DNA from: Deinococcus sp.
GTDB taxonomy: Bacteria; Deinococcota; Deinococci; Deinococcales; Deinococcaceae
NCBI GenBank assembly: GCA_028287665.1
Contig: JAQBPF010000426.1
Location: forward strand, 1 to 10,430
Direction of reading: 5' to 3'
Length of the DNA: 10,430 nt
The position numbers were made by a program, and so were the translations under genes. The notes under the pieces were generated by a model, which did no database searches, had not been told where the DNA came from, and saw nothing but the letters and a program-made list of their open reading frames with translations. Each line of letters begins with the position of its first letter. Within the stretch, counting starts at the first letter, position 1. This document shows positions 1 through 6,350 of the stretch, in pieces.

Positions 1-603
1 GGCGTGGAATTTGACATGACGGGCAAGGAAGACTGGAACGCCAAGGCCGCGCCGCAGTACACCAGCGAGCAGCGCAACATCGGCTACGCCGTCACCGATC
101 TTGACCGCGCCTTTGTCACCGAGTTTCAGAAAGACCTGCCCGTGACGGAAGAACCCTACGCCGATGCCTGCGCCGCGTTAAGCCTGAGCATCGCAGAAGT
201 GGCCGCGCACGCCGAGAAAATGAAGGCTGCCGGAGCCCTGCGCCGCGTGTCTGCCGTATTCCGGCACCAGAAGGCCGGATTCACCTTCAATGCCATGGGT
301 GTCTGGGCCGTGCCGCAAGAAGAAGTGGCCGAAACCGGGCGGCGCATGGCCGAATTCAAGGCCGTGTCTCACTGTTACCTGCGCCCCACCTACGCCGAGT
401 GGCCCTACACCATTTTCACGATGGTGCATGGCCGCAGCAAAGAAGAAGCCTTCGGTAAAATTCAGGCCATTCATGACGAGGTGGCGCAGGGCATTGATCA
501 CGCCATCCTCTATTCCACCAAGGAATACAAGAAGATCCGGCTGGAGTTTTATAAGCCCGAATTCTATCAGTGGGCCAAGGACAATCTGGGCACCGACGCC
601 TAA
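1..603 (+). CDS. Siroheme decarboxylase-like tandem Lrp/AsnC-fold protein, C-terminal part (5' end outside window)
   Basis: The visible 200 residues contain one complete AhbB/NirD-type unit. A winged-helix segment lies at about residues 33-80 (start DLDRAFVTEFQKDLPVTEEP), followed by RRVSAVFRHQKAGFTFNAM (81-99) and the ferredoxin-like ligand domain with SHCYLRPTYAEWPYTIFTMV (123-142). These stretches are typical of siroheme decarboxylases, which remove two acetate carboxyls from siroheme to give didecarboxysiroheme in the alternative heme and heme d1 pathways. The reading frame is open to the first base, and its first residues (GVEFDM) look like the end of a preceding AhbA-type domain. I therefore treat it as a truncated two-domain fusion and do not accept the GTG at position 4 as its start. 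It is followed by a hairpin at 624-658. Databases often label such proteins Lrp/AsnC regulators. The family call is fairly firm; the reaction in this organism is inference. Confidence 0.75.
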   Translation, partial: GVEFDMTGKEDWNAKAAPQYTSEQRNIGYAVTDLDRAFVTEFQKDLPVTEEPYADACAALSLSIAEVAAHAEKMKAAGALRRVSAVFRHQKAGFTFNAMGVWAVPQEEVAETGRRMAEFKAVSHCYLRPTYAEWPYTIFTMVHGRSKEEAFGKIQAIHDEVAQGIDHAILYSTKEYKKIRLEFYKPEFYQWAKDNLGTDA

Positions 604-623
604 CCTTAGAAGTTGATTTGCAC

Positions 624-658
624 AGTGGGGCAACAGGTTTAACCGCCGTTGCCCCACT
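624..658 (+). terminator. Hairpin, candidate terminator of the siroheme decarboxylase-like gene
   Basis: AGTGGGGCAAC (624-634) and GTTGCCCCACT (648-658) form a perfect 11-bp stem around a 13-nt loop, 20 nt after the stop codon. Only a short, interrupted T-rich run (CTTAAAC) follows, so release may be weak or factor-assisted. The opposite strand has no T-run after the stem, so the plus strand fits better. Confidence 0.6.
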
Positions 659-725
659 CTTAAACTGGCCTTCAGCTTGTCTGAGTTCACCCACTTTTAC
701 GGCTGAGCTGGCATCAGGCTGAGGC

Positions 726-1001
726 ATGCTCGCCTTTCACCCCCACCTGTTTGTGCGGATTCAGGAACTGACTGGCCCCCGTGCGCCGATGCCCCGTCCG
801 CTCGACAGCGGATTCGTGGAAGATCGACTGTACCGCGTGCTGGGCGTGTTCAATCCCAGCGAAACCAGCGACGCTTATTTCATCCTCGCCAATGACCGCG
901 ACGAGATGTGGTTTATCTGCCAGCGCCATTTGAGGTTCGGGGCGCTGGTGGACACTCAGCACCACCATCTGCCGTGGGTGGCGCAGCAGGCCGCCGACTG
1001 A
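726..1001 (+). CDS. Conserved-looking hypothetical protein, 91 aa
   Basis: I do not recognise a family. The protein is soluble, with no signal peptide or membrane segment, and rich in aromatics and histidine. A compact central segment with EDRLYRVLGVF and SDAYFILANDRDEMWFICQ looks like alternating beta strands, followed by an HHH near the C-terminus. Third codon positions are mostly G or C, as in neighbouring real genes, which supports coding. The start is uncertain: ATG 726 is the second codon after an in-frame TGA, and only a weak AGG (716-718) precedes it. An internal ATG at 789 would give 70 residues. No TANNNT box sits at the leaderless distance. The stop lies 6 nt from the stop of the convergent M23 gene. 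An overlapping minus-strand frame at 714-968 looks like a shadow. Confidence 0.6.
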   Translation: MLAFHPHLFVRIQELTGPRAPMPRPLDSGFVEDRLYRVLGVFNPSETSDAYFILANDRDEMWFICQRHLRFGALVDTQHHHLPWVAQQAAD

Positions 1002-1007
1002 GGCAGT

Positions 1008-1547
1008 TCAGGGTTTCTCCCACTCCCGCCGCAGCAGCGGATAGGGATTGATGGCCCCGCTATATCCGGTGGAGTTGGTGTAGATGCCGTAGTGCAGATG
1101 CGGAGGCGTGCCTTTGGCGTTGCCGCTGTCACCCACGTAGCCCACCACATCTCCAGCTTCTATCCAGTCGCCCTCGCGTAACTCGGCGTAGCGTTCCAGA
1201 TGGGCGTAATAATGGCGCTGCCCACCAGGGCCCAGGATCATCACGGTGCGCCCGCCGAGGTTGTTTTCTCCGACGTTAAGCACAATGCCGCGAGTGGTGG
1301 CCCGAATAGGGGTGTTGCGCGGCGCGAAAATATCCACGCCCTCATGCTTGCGGCCCTGGCTGCGTGCGCCGCCCCAGGTGTCCACAAAGCGTTGACCGGG
1401 CAGCGGATTGGGCAGGCTGCGGGCCGCAGGGGCGGGGGCAGACAGCAGGGCGCTATACCGGCCAGCGTTTTTGAGCATGGGCCACAACAGGTAGGCCAGG
1501 CCGCCCAGCACAGCCAGAATCACCAGAAACGAGATCAGACGGCGCAT
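1008..1547 (-). CDS. M23-family (LytM-type) metallopeptidase, membrane-anchored
   Basis: This 179-residue protein has a basic N-terminus and one hydrophobic segment (about 4-24, uncleaved anchor or signal), a short Pro/Ala-rich linker (about 35-50), and an M23 domain from about 52 to 170. All expected active-site positions are present: H68 and D72 in HEGVD, H116 in YAHL, and H150/H152 in HLH. By LytM homology, H68, D72 and H152 bind zinc, and H116 and H150 act in catalysis. Such enzymes cut peptide cross-links in peptidoglycan, so it is predicted to work outside the cytoplasmic membrane. ATG 1547 is the first start after an in-frame TGA; the upstream ribosome-binding site is weak. The gene is divergent from the M16 pair (94 nt apart) and tail-to-tail with the 91-aa gene. 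It is short for the family, with no LysM or coiled-coil domain. Confidence 0.9.
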   Translation of the reverse strand: MRRLISFLVILAVLGGLAYLLWPMLKNAGRYSALLSAPAPAARSLPNPLPGQRFVDTWGGARSQGRKHEGVDIFAPRNTPIRATTRGIVLNVGENNLGGRTVMILGPGGQRHYYAHLERYAELREGDWIEAGDVVGYVGDSGNAKGTPPHLHYGIYTNSTGYSGAINPYPLLRREWEKP

Positions 1548-1628
1548 AGGCTTTCAGCATGGCGGCTAGAGATCAGGCAAGCGTCCCTCTAAAGTAGCCT
1601 CGCCTCAGTCCTATCTGTACGGGGGCGG

Positions 1629-1634
1629 TAGACT
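1629..1634 (+). promoter_or_regulatory. -10 box TAGACT for a leaderless M16 operon mRNA
   Basis: TAGACT matches the bacterial -10 pattern TANNNT and ends exactly 7 nt before ATG 1642, so transcription would begin at or next to the start codon. No Shine-Dalgarno sequence lies in the gap and no clear -35 box is visible. The same hexamer and spacing precede the (d)CMP kinase and cyclophilin genes here. Confidence 0.65.
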
Positions 1635-1641
1635 ACTCCTG

Positions 1642-2997
1642 ATGACGATTGGCGCAGAAGGAACGGCAGCCGCGCCTGAGGTTCAGACGGGGACAACACA
1701 GAACAAGAGTGGGCCAACGGTCTGGCTCTGGACGCTGGACAATGGCCTGCGCGTGGCCTATGAGCGGCGAGCGGGGCCGGGCTTTGCGCTGGATCTGCGG
1801 AGTCCGGTGGGCAGCGCACATGACCCGGTGGGCTTCGAGGGTTCGGCGGGCGTGCTGGAGGAATGGCTGTTTAAGGGTGCTGGGGGCCGATCTGCCCGCG
1901 ATCTGCAGGACGCCTTCGATGACCTTGGCGTGCGCCGGGGCGGGGGCGTGGGGCCAGAAGCGACCCGCTTCGGCGTCAGCGGCCTGAATGCCGACCTGCC
2001 CGGTGCACTGGCTCTGCTGGCCGATGTGCTGCTGCGTCCAGACCTGCCTGACGCCGAACTGGCGGTGCTGCTGGATCTGGCCCGTCAGGATCTGGAGGGT
2101 CTGGAAGACAGCCCGCCCGATCTGTTGGCGGTGCAGGCCCGCAGCGTGGCGTTCGACGGCGCGGCGGCGGCTCCATTCGCGGGCTTTGCCCACCCCGCCA
2201 GCGGCACGCCTGAAGGGTTGGCGGCCATCACGCCCACCAGCCTGCGCGAATTCCTGACCCGCTACGGCGGGGGCGGCAGTGTGCTGGGGCTGGTCGCCGA
2301 CGCCGACCCGGACGCCGTACACGATCTGATGACCAGCACTTTTGCCGAGTGGCGAACGGGCCAGAACGACCTCGTCACCGCCCGCTTTTTGCCCGGTCTC
2401 CGCTCTCATCTGCCCTTTGAGGACGGCGAGCAGACGCACATCAGCCTCAGTTCGCCGGGAGTCGCGCCGCTGCATCCCCACTGGCTGCACTGGCAACTGG
2501 CGATCACGGCGCTGTCGGGCGGCAGTGCCAGCCGCCTGTTTCATGCCGTGCGCGAGGAACGCGGGCTGGCCTATTCGGTCAGTGCCTCTCCGGTAGTGCT
2601 GGGCGGTCAGGGGTTCCTGTCGACCTATGCCGGAAGCACCCCCGCCCGCGCCCCCGAAACGTTGGACGTGTTGATGGCCGAACTGGGCCGCCTGCCGCAG
2701 GGCCTGACCGAAGCCGAATTCGTGCGGGCCAAAACGGGCCTGACCGCCAGCGTGGTGTTTGGGGCCGAAAGCCTGCGGGCACGCGCCACCAGCCTCACGC
2801 GGGATGTGGCCGTATTCAGGCGCATTCGCAGCGTGGCCGATCTGCGCGGGCAACTTGCCGCCCTGACGCTGAAGGATGTGAACGCCTTCCTGGAGGGCTA
2901 CGACCCGGCGGGGCAGGCCACCACAGTCACGCTGGGGCCAGTGGAAGTCGGCGCTGTTGACCCGGCAGACGCAGTGACAGAGGTCAACCATGTCTGA
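1642..2997 (+). CDS. M16-family peptidase subunit without zinc site (R/Y subunit)
   Basis: This 451-residue protein has the full M16B length and two homologous halves (about 25-235 and 245-435). Where active M16 peptidases have HxxEH, it reads GVLEE at 70-74, so both zinc histidines are missing. The downstream glutamate region (about 140-150) is also changed. Its second half keeps [17 protein letters not shown], with R304 and Y311 spaced like the Arg/Tyr pair that binds substrate in insulin-degrading enzyme and M16B peptidases. The next gene has the opposite pattern. Heterodimers of this kind are known, for example the Sphingomonas sp. A1 M16B pair, so this is probably the non-catalytic partner, not a decayed gene. 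No signal peptide is visible, suggesting a cytoplasmic location. The start is supported by the TAGACT box 7 nt upstream. The last 8 nt overlap the next gene. Confidence 0.9.
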   Translation: MTIGAEGTAAAPEVQTGTTQNKSGPTVWLWTLDNGLRVAYERRAGPGFALDLRSPVGSAHDPVGFEGSAGVLEEWLFKGAGGRSARDLQDAFDDLGVRRGGGVGPEATRFGVSGLNADLPGALALLADVLLRPDLPDAELAVLLDLARQDLEGLEDSPPDLLAVQARSVAFDGAAAAPFAGFAHPASGTPEGLAAITPTSLREFLTRYGGGGSVLGLVADADPDAVHDLMTSTFAEWRTGQNDLVTARFLPGLRSHLPFEDGEQTHISLSSPGVAPLHPHWLHWQLAITALSGGSASRLFHAVREERGLAYSVSASPVVLGGQGFLSTYAGSTPARAPETLDVLMAELGRLPQGLTEAEFVRAKTGLTASVVFGAESLRARATSLTRDVAVFRRIRSVADLRGQLAALTLKDVNAFLEGYDPAGQATTVTLGPVEVGAVDPADAVTEVNHV

Positions 2998-4279
2998 ATC
3001 CTTTTCTGAAACCACAGTGTCTGAAACTCAAGTGCCTGAAACCCAACTGCATCACCTTCCCTCCGGCCTGACCCTGCTGCTGGAACCTGACCCCGCCGCG
3101 CAAACGGTGGCCGCTGGCTACTTCGTGAACACGGGCGCACGCGATGAGACGCCCGCCGAGATGGGTGCCTCGCACTTCATCGAACACCTGATGTTCAAGG
3201 GGTCCGAGGCCCTGAGCGCCGCGCAACTGAACGAGCGGCTGGATGACCTGGGCGGCAATGCCAACGCCTTTACCAGCGAGGAAGCCACCGTGTACCACGC
3301 CGCCGCGTTGCCCGAATACACGCCTGCCCTGCTGGACACCCTGACCCAATTGATGCGCCCGGCCCTGCGCCAGAGCGATCTGGAATCCGAGCGCGGCGTG
3401 ATTCTGGAAGAAATTGCCATGTACGCCGATCAGCCGCCCGTGCGCGTGATCGACGAACTGCGGGCCGACTACTGGGGGGCGCACCCGCTGGGGCAGCCCG
3501 TGTTGGGCACGGTGAAAACCGTCAGCGCCCTGACCCGTGACGCGCTGGCCCGCAATCACCGCGAACGCTACGGCGCAAATCAGGTGACGCTGGCAGTCGT
3601 GGGCGCATTCGACCCGGCGGCGGTGTTGGCGTGGGCCGAGGCCGAATTGGGGGGCTGGCCCGCCGCCGCGCCCCTGCCCACGCCTCAGCTTCCGGCTCCG
3701 GTTCATCCCGGTACAGTGCGGGTGGTACACGATCCCAGCCTGACGCGGGTGCAGTTGGCCCTCAGCCTGCCGGGGCTGCCCACCACCCACCCGCTGCGGG
3801 AAGCCGCCGTGGTGCTGGCCGACCTGATCGGCGGCGAAAACGGTGCGCTGTACTGGACACTATTGGATACCGGGCTGGCTGATGGTGCGGATTTGGCCCA
3901 CCTCGAATACCGCGATATCGGCACCTTCGAGGGCGGGTTTTCCTGCGACCCAGACCGCGCTCAAACCGTGCTGGACGGCTTCCGCGCTGTGCTGGCCGGA
4001 GCTGGCGACCTGATTACCGAAACTGCCGTGCGCCGCGCTTCCCGCAAAATGGCGGTAGGAACCTTGCTGCGGGCCGAAACGCCGCATGGCCGCCTGTTTA
4101 CGCTGGGCATGGAACATCTGGCGCACGGCCACCCCAGCACGACTGCCGATCTCGTTGACCGCTATACCCGCGTCACCGCCGACGATGTGCGCGAAGTTCT
4201 GCGCCTGTGCCCGATCAACAACATCAACGAGTTTCCGCCGACCGTGGTGGCGTTGGGGCCGATTGAGACGCTGAACTAG
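2990..4279 (+). CDS. M16-family zinc peptidase, catalytic subunit
   Basis: This 429-residue M16B peptidase carries HFIEH at 62-66 (H62, catalytic E65, H66) and the downstream [12 protein letters not shown] segment. There E141, 75 residues past H66, is the expected third zinc ligand and E134 is the other conserved glutamate. The second half lacks the Arg/Tyr pair: aligned to the partner, R304 is L291 and Y311 is D298. Catalysis would therefore need the R/Y subunit encoded just upstream. The ATG lies inside the end of the upstream gene (ATGTCTGA overlap) and is preceded by AGAGGT at 2979-2984, 5 nt from the start, so the two are probably translationally coupled in equal amounts. There is no signal peptide. 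The N-terminus has three short SET/PET-like repeats (about 6-19), probably disordered. The substrate is unknown; oligopeptides or organelle-type presequence-like peptides are typical of the fold. Confidence 0.92.
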   Translation: MSESFSETTVSETQVPETQLHHLPSGLTLLLEPDPAAQTVAAGYFVNTGARDETPAEMGASHFIEHLMFKGSEALSAAQLNERLDDLGGNANAFTSEEATVYHAAALPEYTPALLDTLTQLMRPALRQSDLESERGVILEEIAMYADQPPVRVIDELRADYWGAHPLGQPVLGTVKTVSALTRDALARNHRERYGANQVTLAVVGAFDPAAVLAWAEAELGGWPAAAPLPTPQLPAPVHPGTVRVVHDPSLTRVQLALSLPGLPTTHPLREAAVVLADLIGGENGALYWTLLDTGLADGADLAHLEYRDIGTFEGGFSCDPDRAQTVLDGFRAVLAGAGDLITETAVRRASRKMAVGTLLRAETPHGRLFTLGMEHLAHGHPSTTADLVDRYTRVTADDVREVLRLCPINNINEFPPTVVALGPIETLN

Positions 4280-4291
4280 GGCAGTTTTCCG

Positions 4292-4330
4292 AATGGAGCC
4301 ACCGAAAGTCTCTTTTTTGGTGGCTCCATT
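4292..4330. terminator. Hairpin between convergent M16 operon and (d)CMP kinase
   Basis: AATGGAGCCACC (4292-4303) and GGTGGCTCCATT (4319-4330) form a perfect 12-bp stem. On the plus strand A/T pairs and G-T wobbles can extend it into the loop. It starts 13 nt after the M16 stop and lies 52 nt past the kinase stop, so it may serve both strands. Neither strand has a T-run after the stem; the only T-run (4313-4318) is inside the loop. That is unusual for an intrinsic terminator. Confidence 0.55.
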
Positions 4331-4345
4331 CTCTGCTCCGCAGCT
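4331..4345 (+). repeat. Dispersed 15-mer repeat, copy 1
   Basis: CTCTGCTCCGCAGCT occurs here and as an exact inverted copy at 6115-6129. Similarity continues past the 15-mer: this copy goes on TTGCAAGTC, the other (minus strand) CTACGAGTC. Both copies directly follow the 3' end region of a plus-strand gene. Confidence 0.6.
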
Positions 4346-4381
4346 TTGCAAGTCCACTCGGTCATTGTTATGACAAATGCT

Positions 4382-5026
4382 CTAGGGCGCGGGTCTAGGC
4401 TTTCCTCGTTCCTCCAGGCCATCCAAAATCACGCCGATGACACCTTCCAGCGTCAGCGGCCCGGTGTCGATCACCTGTGCGTCGGGCGCGGGGGCGCTCT
4501 GCACTTTGTCTTTGGCGTCCCGGCGCACCAGTGCGGCTTCGATGGCCGGAATGTCCTCGGGGCGTTCGCGGGCGCGGCGCTCGGCCCGGATGCGGGGGCT
4601 GGCGGTCAGGTAAAACTTGGCTCCAGCATGAGGAAACACGTTGGTGCCCATGTCGCGTCCCTCGGCCACGAAGGGTTCGGGCAGGGCACGCAACTGGGCA
4701 TCGACCCAGGCCCGCAGTTCGGGCAGCACGGCCACCACGCTCACGCCCGCATCCACGCGCGAAGAATGCAAGGCGTCGGTCAACTCGCGCTCTCCGGCCC
4801 AGACCCGATTTCCTTCGGCCAATGGCTCCAGCCGGGGGGCGTGGGTGTCCAGCAAGGCCAGAAGTGGAGGTGCGTCGTACAGATCCACGCCTGCCTCCAG
4901 CCCCAGCAGGGTGGCGGCGCGGTACAGCAACCCGCTGCTGACATACGGAATCCCCAGCGCCCGCGCCACACCCGAAGACACACTCGATTTTCCACTGGCG
5001 GCGACGCCATCTATCGTTACGATCAC
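4382..5026 (-). CDS. cmk: (d)CMP kinase (cytidylate kinase)
   Basis: The enzyme phosphorylates CMP and dCMP with ATP for nucleotide supply in the cytoplasm. From GTG 5026 the protein is 214 residues, the usual length. It begins [15 protein letters not shown] with the P-loop at 7-15, then SSGLLYR (30-36, the usual (D/S)(S/T)GxxYR nucleoside-binding site), [12 protein letters not shown] (121-132, the family GRD motif), an arginine-rich lid (about 146-154) and DAQVIDT (182-188). An upstream ATG (5053) or longer extensions to 5131 are possible in frame. I prefer GTG 5026 because TAGACT (5039-5034 on this strand) ends exactly 7 nt before it, the leaderless spacing seen at two other genes here, and because family members begin with this beta strand. 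A leaderless mRNA starting at 5026 would exclude the upstream codons. It is divergent from the cyclophilin gene and convergent with the M16 operon. Confidence 0.9.
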   Translation of the reverse strand: MIVTIDGVAASGKSSVSSGVARALGIPYVSSGLLYRAATLLGLEAGVDLYDAPPLLALLDTHAPRLEPLAEGNRVWAGERELTDALHSSRVDAGVSVVAVLPELRAWVDAQLRALPEPFVAEGRDMGTNVFPHAGAKFYLTASPRIRAERRARERPEDIPAIEAALVRRDAKDKVQSAPAPDAQVIDTGPLTLEGVIGVILDGLEERGKPRPAP

Positions 5027-5033
5027 GCCCCGC

Positions 5034-5039
5034 AGTCTA
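5034..5039 (-). promoter_or_regulatory. -10 box TAGACT for a leaderless cmk mRNA
   Basis: Read on the minus strand, TAGACT is followed by 7 nt (GCGGGGC) and then GTG 5026. Hexamer and spacing are identical to those before the M16 operon and the cyclophilin gene. No -35 match or Shine-Dalgarno sequence is evident. This signal decides the start codon chosen for cmk. Confidence 0.6.
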
Positions 5040-5170
5040 GCGTTATCTCTCATTGCTTTGATTTCATGCGGGCAGGGTGTTTCGCGCTGCGTTAAGTATG
5101 TGGCCCCTACCATTCCACGTTTCCGGGACATCGCCGGAACTGCTCCATTCCCAGTGCAACGTACTCTCTT

Positions 5171-5218
5171 CGGTACTCGCTCCGCTCGGTAAAGCTAAAG
5201 CTTTACTGCGAAGTACTG
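5171..5218. repeat. Two-part hairpin in the cmk/cyclophilin divergent region
   Basis: CGGTACTCGC (5171-5180) pairs with GCGAAGTACTG (5208-5218), with one bulged A and one G-T wobble. Inside it GTAAAGC (5189-5195) pairs with GCTTTAC (5200-5206) around a TAAA loop. An unpaired 8-nt stretch, TCCGCTCG, sits on the left side only. It lies 42 nt upstream of the cyclophilin -10 box. Its left side (CGCTCCGCTCGG) differs by one base from CGCTCTGCTCGG on the minus strand of the repeat near 6095-6106, so it may belong to a dispersed repeat family. It could also be a regulatory site; no T-run follows on either strand. Confidence 0.45.
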
Positions 5219-5260
5219 AGCTGTGAGCCTAAATCACCCTTTCCCCCTCTGCTCAACAGG

Positions 5261-5266
5261 TAGACT
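5261..5266 (+). promoter_or_regulatory. -10 box TAGACT for a leaderless cyclophilin mRNA
   Basis: TAGACT ends exactly 7 nt before ATG 5274, the same arrangement as at the M16 operon and cmk. No ribosome-binding site occupies the gap and no -35 consensus is visible upstream. It supports ATG 5274 over the in-frame GTG at 5223, which would place the signal peptide internally. Confidence 0.65.
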
Positions 5267-5273
5267 GCACCCG

Positions 5274-6059
5274 ATGAAACAGGCCGCCCTGCTGCTGACC
5301 CTTGCCCTGACCCTGACCGCGTGCCCCAAAAACACGGCCACGACGACCGAGGAAACCAAGCCGGAGACGGCCACCACCGAACCGGCCACGACCGCCGAAA
5401 CGCCTGAAGCGGCCAAGCCAGAGACCGCCGCCACTCCTGCCGTGAGCAAACCTGGCGCGGTTCCTACGGGCTATACGCTTGTGCCTTTCCTGACCGACAA
5501 GCCTGTCCGCGAGTTTAAGACGGAACCTGCCCTGAGCTTGCAGGACGGCAAAAACTACTTTGCCCTGATCGACACCAACCGGGGCCAGATGCTCGCCGAT
5601 CTGTACGAAGATCAGACCCCCGTGACGGTCAACAACTTTGTGGTGCTGGCCCGCAACCATTACTTTGACGGCATTCGCTTTCACCGCGTGATGGACGGTT
5701 TTATGGCGCAGTCGGGCGACCCCCAGAGTACCGACCTCGCCAAAAAAGCCCAGTGGGGCACGGGCGGCCCCGGCTACAGCTTCGCCGACGAGTTCCGCAC
5801 GGCGCTTACCTTCGACAGCCCCGGCCTTCTGGCGATGGCCAACAGTGGCCCCGCCACCAACGGCAGCCAGTTTTTCATCACCTTCGCCCCCACCGAAAAC
5901 CTGAACGGCAAGCACACCATCTTCGGCAAAGTGGTGACGGGCGACGATGTGCTGCCCAAGCTGACCCGTACTAGCGACAGCAGCACCGGGCAGGAAACGC
6001 CGATTGCCGACGCTGTAGCCGATGAAATCTTGTCGGTGCGGATTTTGACCAAGAACTGA
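5274..6059 (+). CDS. Cyclophilin-type peptidyl-prolyl cis-trans isomerase, lipoprotein
   Basis: This 261-residue protein catalyses proline cis-trans isomerisation during folding of exported proteins. Residues 1-17 form a lipoprotein signal with lipobox LTAC, so C17 should be lipidated and the enzyme tethered outside the cytoplasmic membrane. Residues 18-65 are a low-complexity linker of Thr, Glu, Pro and Ala. The cyclophilin domain runs from about 93 to 258 and keeps the main active-site residues by cyclophilin A numbering: R55 is R138 ([11 protein letters not shown]), F60 is F143, M61 is M144, Q63 is Q146, F113 is F201 (SQFFIT) and H126 is H214 (GKHTIFG). The position of W121, important for cyclosporin binding, is N209, a change common in bacteria. 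The start is fixed by the signal peptide and the TAGACT box. The transcript probably ends at the hairpin at 6221-6281. Confidence 0.93.
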   Translation: MKQAALLLTLALTLTACPKNTATTTEETKPETATTEPATTAETPEAAKPETAATPAVSKPGAVPTGYTLVPFLTDKPVREFKTEPALSLQDGKNYFALIDTNRGQMLADLYEDQTPVTVNNFVVLARNHYFDGIRFHRVMDGFMAQSGDPQSTDLAKKAQWGTGGPGYSFADEFRTALTFDSPGLLAMANSGPATNGSQFFITFAPTENLNGKHTIFGKVVTGDDVLPKLTRTSDSSTGQETPIADAVADEILSVRILTKN

Positions 6060-6114
6060 ATTCCGAAGATCCAGTCGCCGTTTGACTGACTATTCCGAGC
6101 AGAGCGACTCGTAG

Positions 6115-6129
6115 AGCTGCGGAGCAGAG
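6115..6129 (-). repeat. Dispersed 15-mer repeat, copy 2 (inverted)
   Basis: The minus strand reads CTCTGCTCCGCAGCT, identical to 4331-4345 on the plus strand. It continues CTACGAGTCGCTCTGCTCGG, which resembles both the flank of copy 1 (AGTC shared at the same distance) and the left arm of the hairpin at 5171-5218. Confidence 0.6.
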
Positions 6130-6142
6130 TAGGAAAAGGGAA

Positions 6143-6201
6143 GATTCCAGAGTGGAGTTGGCTCCCGGTGCTGTTATGGGGCCAACGGAATGGCTGGAAT
6201 C
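6143..6201. repeat. 59-nt imperfect hairpin
   Basis: GATTCCAG (6143-6150) and CTGGAATC (6194-6201) form a perfect 8-bp outer stem. GTTGGCTCC (6157-6165) and GGGGCCAAC (6178-6186) form an inner 9-bp stem with one T-G wobble and a 12-nt loop. The two are separated by an internal loop of 6 and 7 nt. No T-run follows, so it looks more like a repeat element or processing hairpin than a terminator. Confidence 0.5.
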
Positions 6202-6220
6202 TGCTTGCTGGAGTAGAGAG

Positions 6221-6281
6221 ACAGAGCGTGGATCGTGGTAGAGGTGTTGGCCTCCATTCCACGATCCACGCTCTGTTTTTT
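6221..6281 (+). terminator. Intrinsic terminator of the cyclophilin gene
   Basis: ACAGAGCGTGGATCGTGG (6221-6238) pairs perfectly over 18 bp with CCACGATCCACGCTCTGT (6259-6276). An inner GAGG/CCTC (6241-6244 and 6251-6254) can extend the stem. A run of six T (6276-6281) follows directly on the plus strand. The minus strand has no such run, so it ends the plus-strand transcript about 160 nt after the cyclophilin stop. Confidence 0.85.
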
Positions 6282-6329
6282 GGTCTCTCACTCACTCAAA
6301 AAAGTGAATCGCAGTCCGCAGGTTGTTCC

Positions 6330-6350
6330 CCACGTTCCACGATCCACGTT
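6330..6350. repeat. Tandem CCACGWT heptamer repeat (3 units)
   Basis: Three heptamers follow without a gap: CCACGTT (6330-6336), CCACGAT (6337-6343), CCACGTT (6344-6350). The right arm of the terminator contains CCACGAT and CCACGCT in tandem (6259-6272), so TTCCACGATCCACG is present twice, at 6257-6270 and 6335-6348. Confidence 0.6.

Noticed and set aside
1633..3015. A 460-codon minus-strand open frame opposite the first M16 gene
   Set aside because: It is the antisense shadow of a clear M16 gene in high-GC DNA; its translation is Gln/Gly/Arg/His-rich with no recognisable domain.
2984..3790. A 268-codon minus-strand open frame opposite the second M16 gene
   Set aside because: Antisense shadow; the HxxEH peptidase on the plus strand explains the region.
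4361..4374. GTCATTGTTATGAC palindrome, considered as a radiation/desiccation response motif
   Set aside because: It has only 5-bp arms, does not match the 17-bp RDRM pattern I recall (TTATG...CATAA), and lies between gene 3' ends, not upstream of a gene.
4346..5095. A 249-codon plus-strand open frame opposite cmk
   Set aside because: The (d)CMP kinase motifs on the minus strand are clear; the plus frame has no domain features.
5223..5273. Longer cyclophilin from GTG 5223
   Set aside because: It would bury the lipoprotein signal peptide and include the TAGACT promoter in coding sequence.
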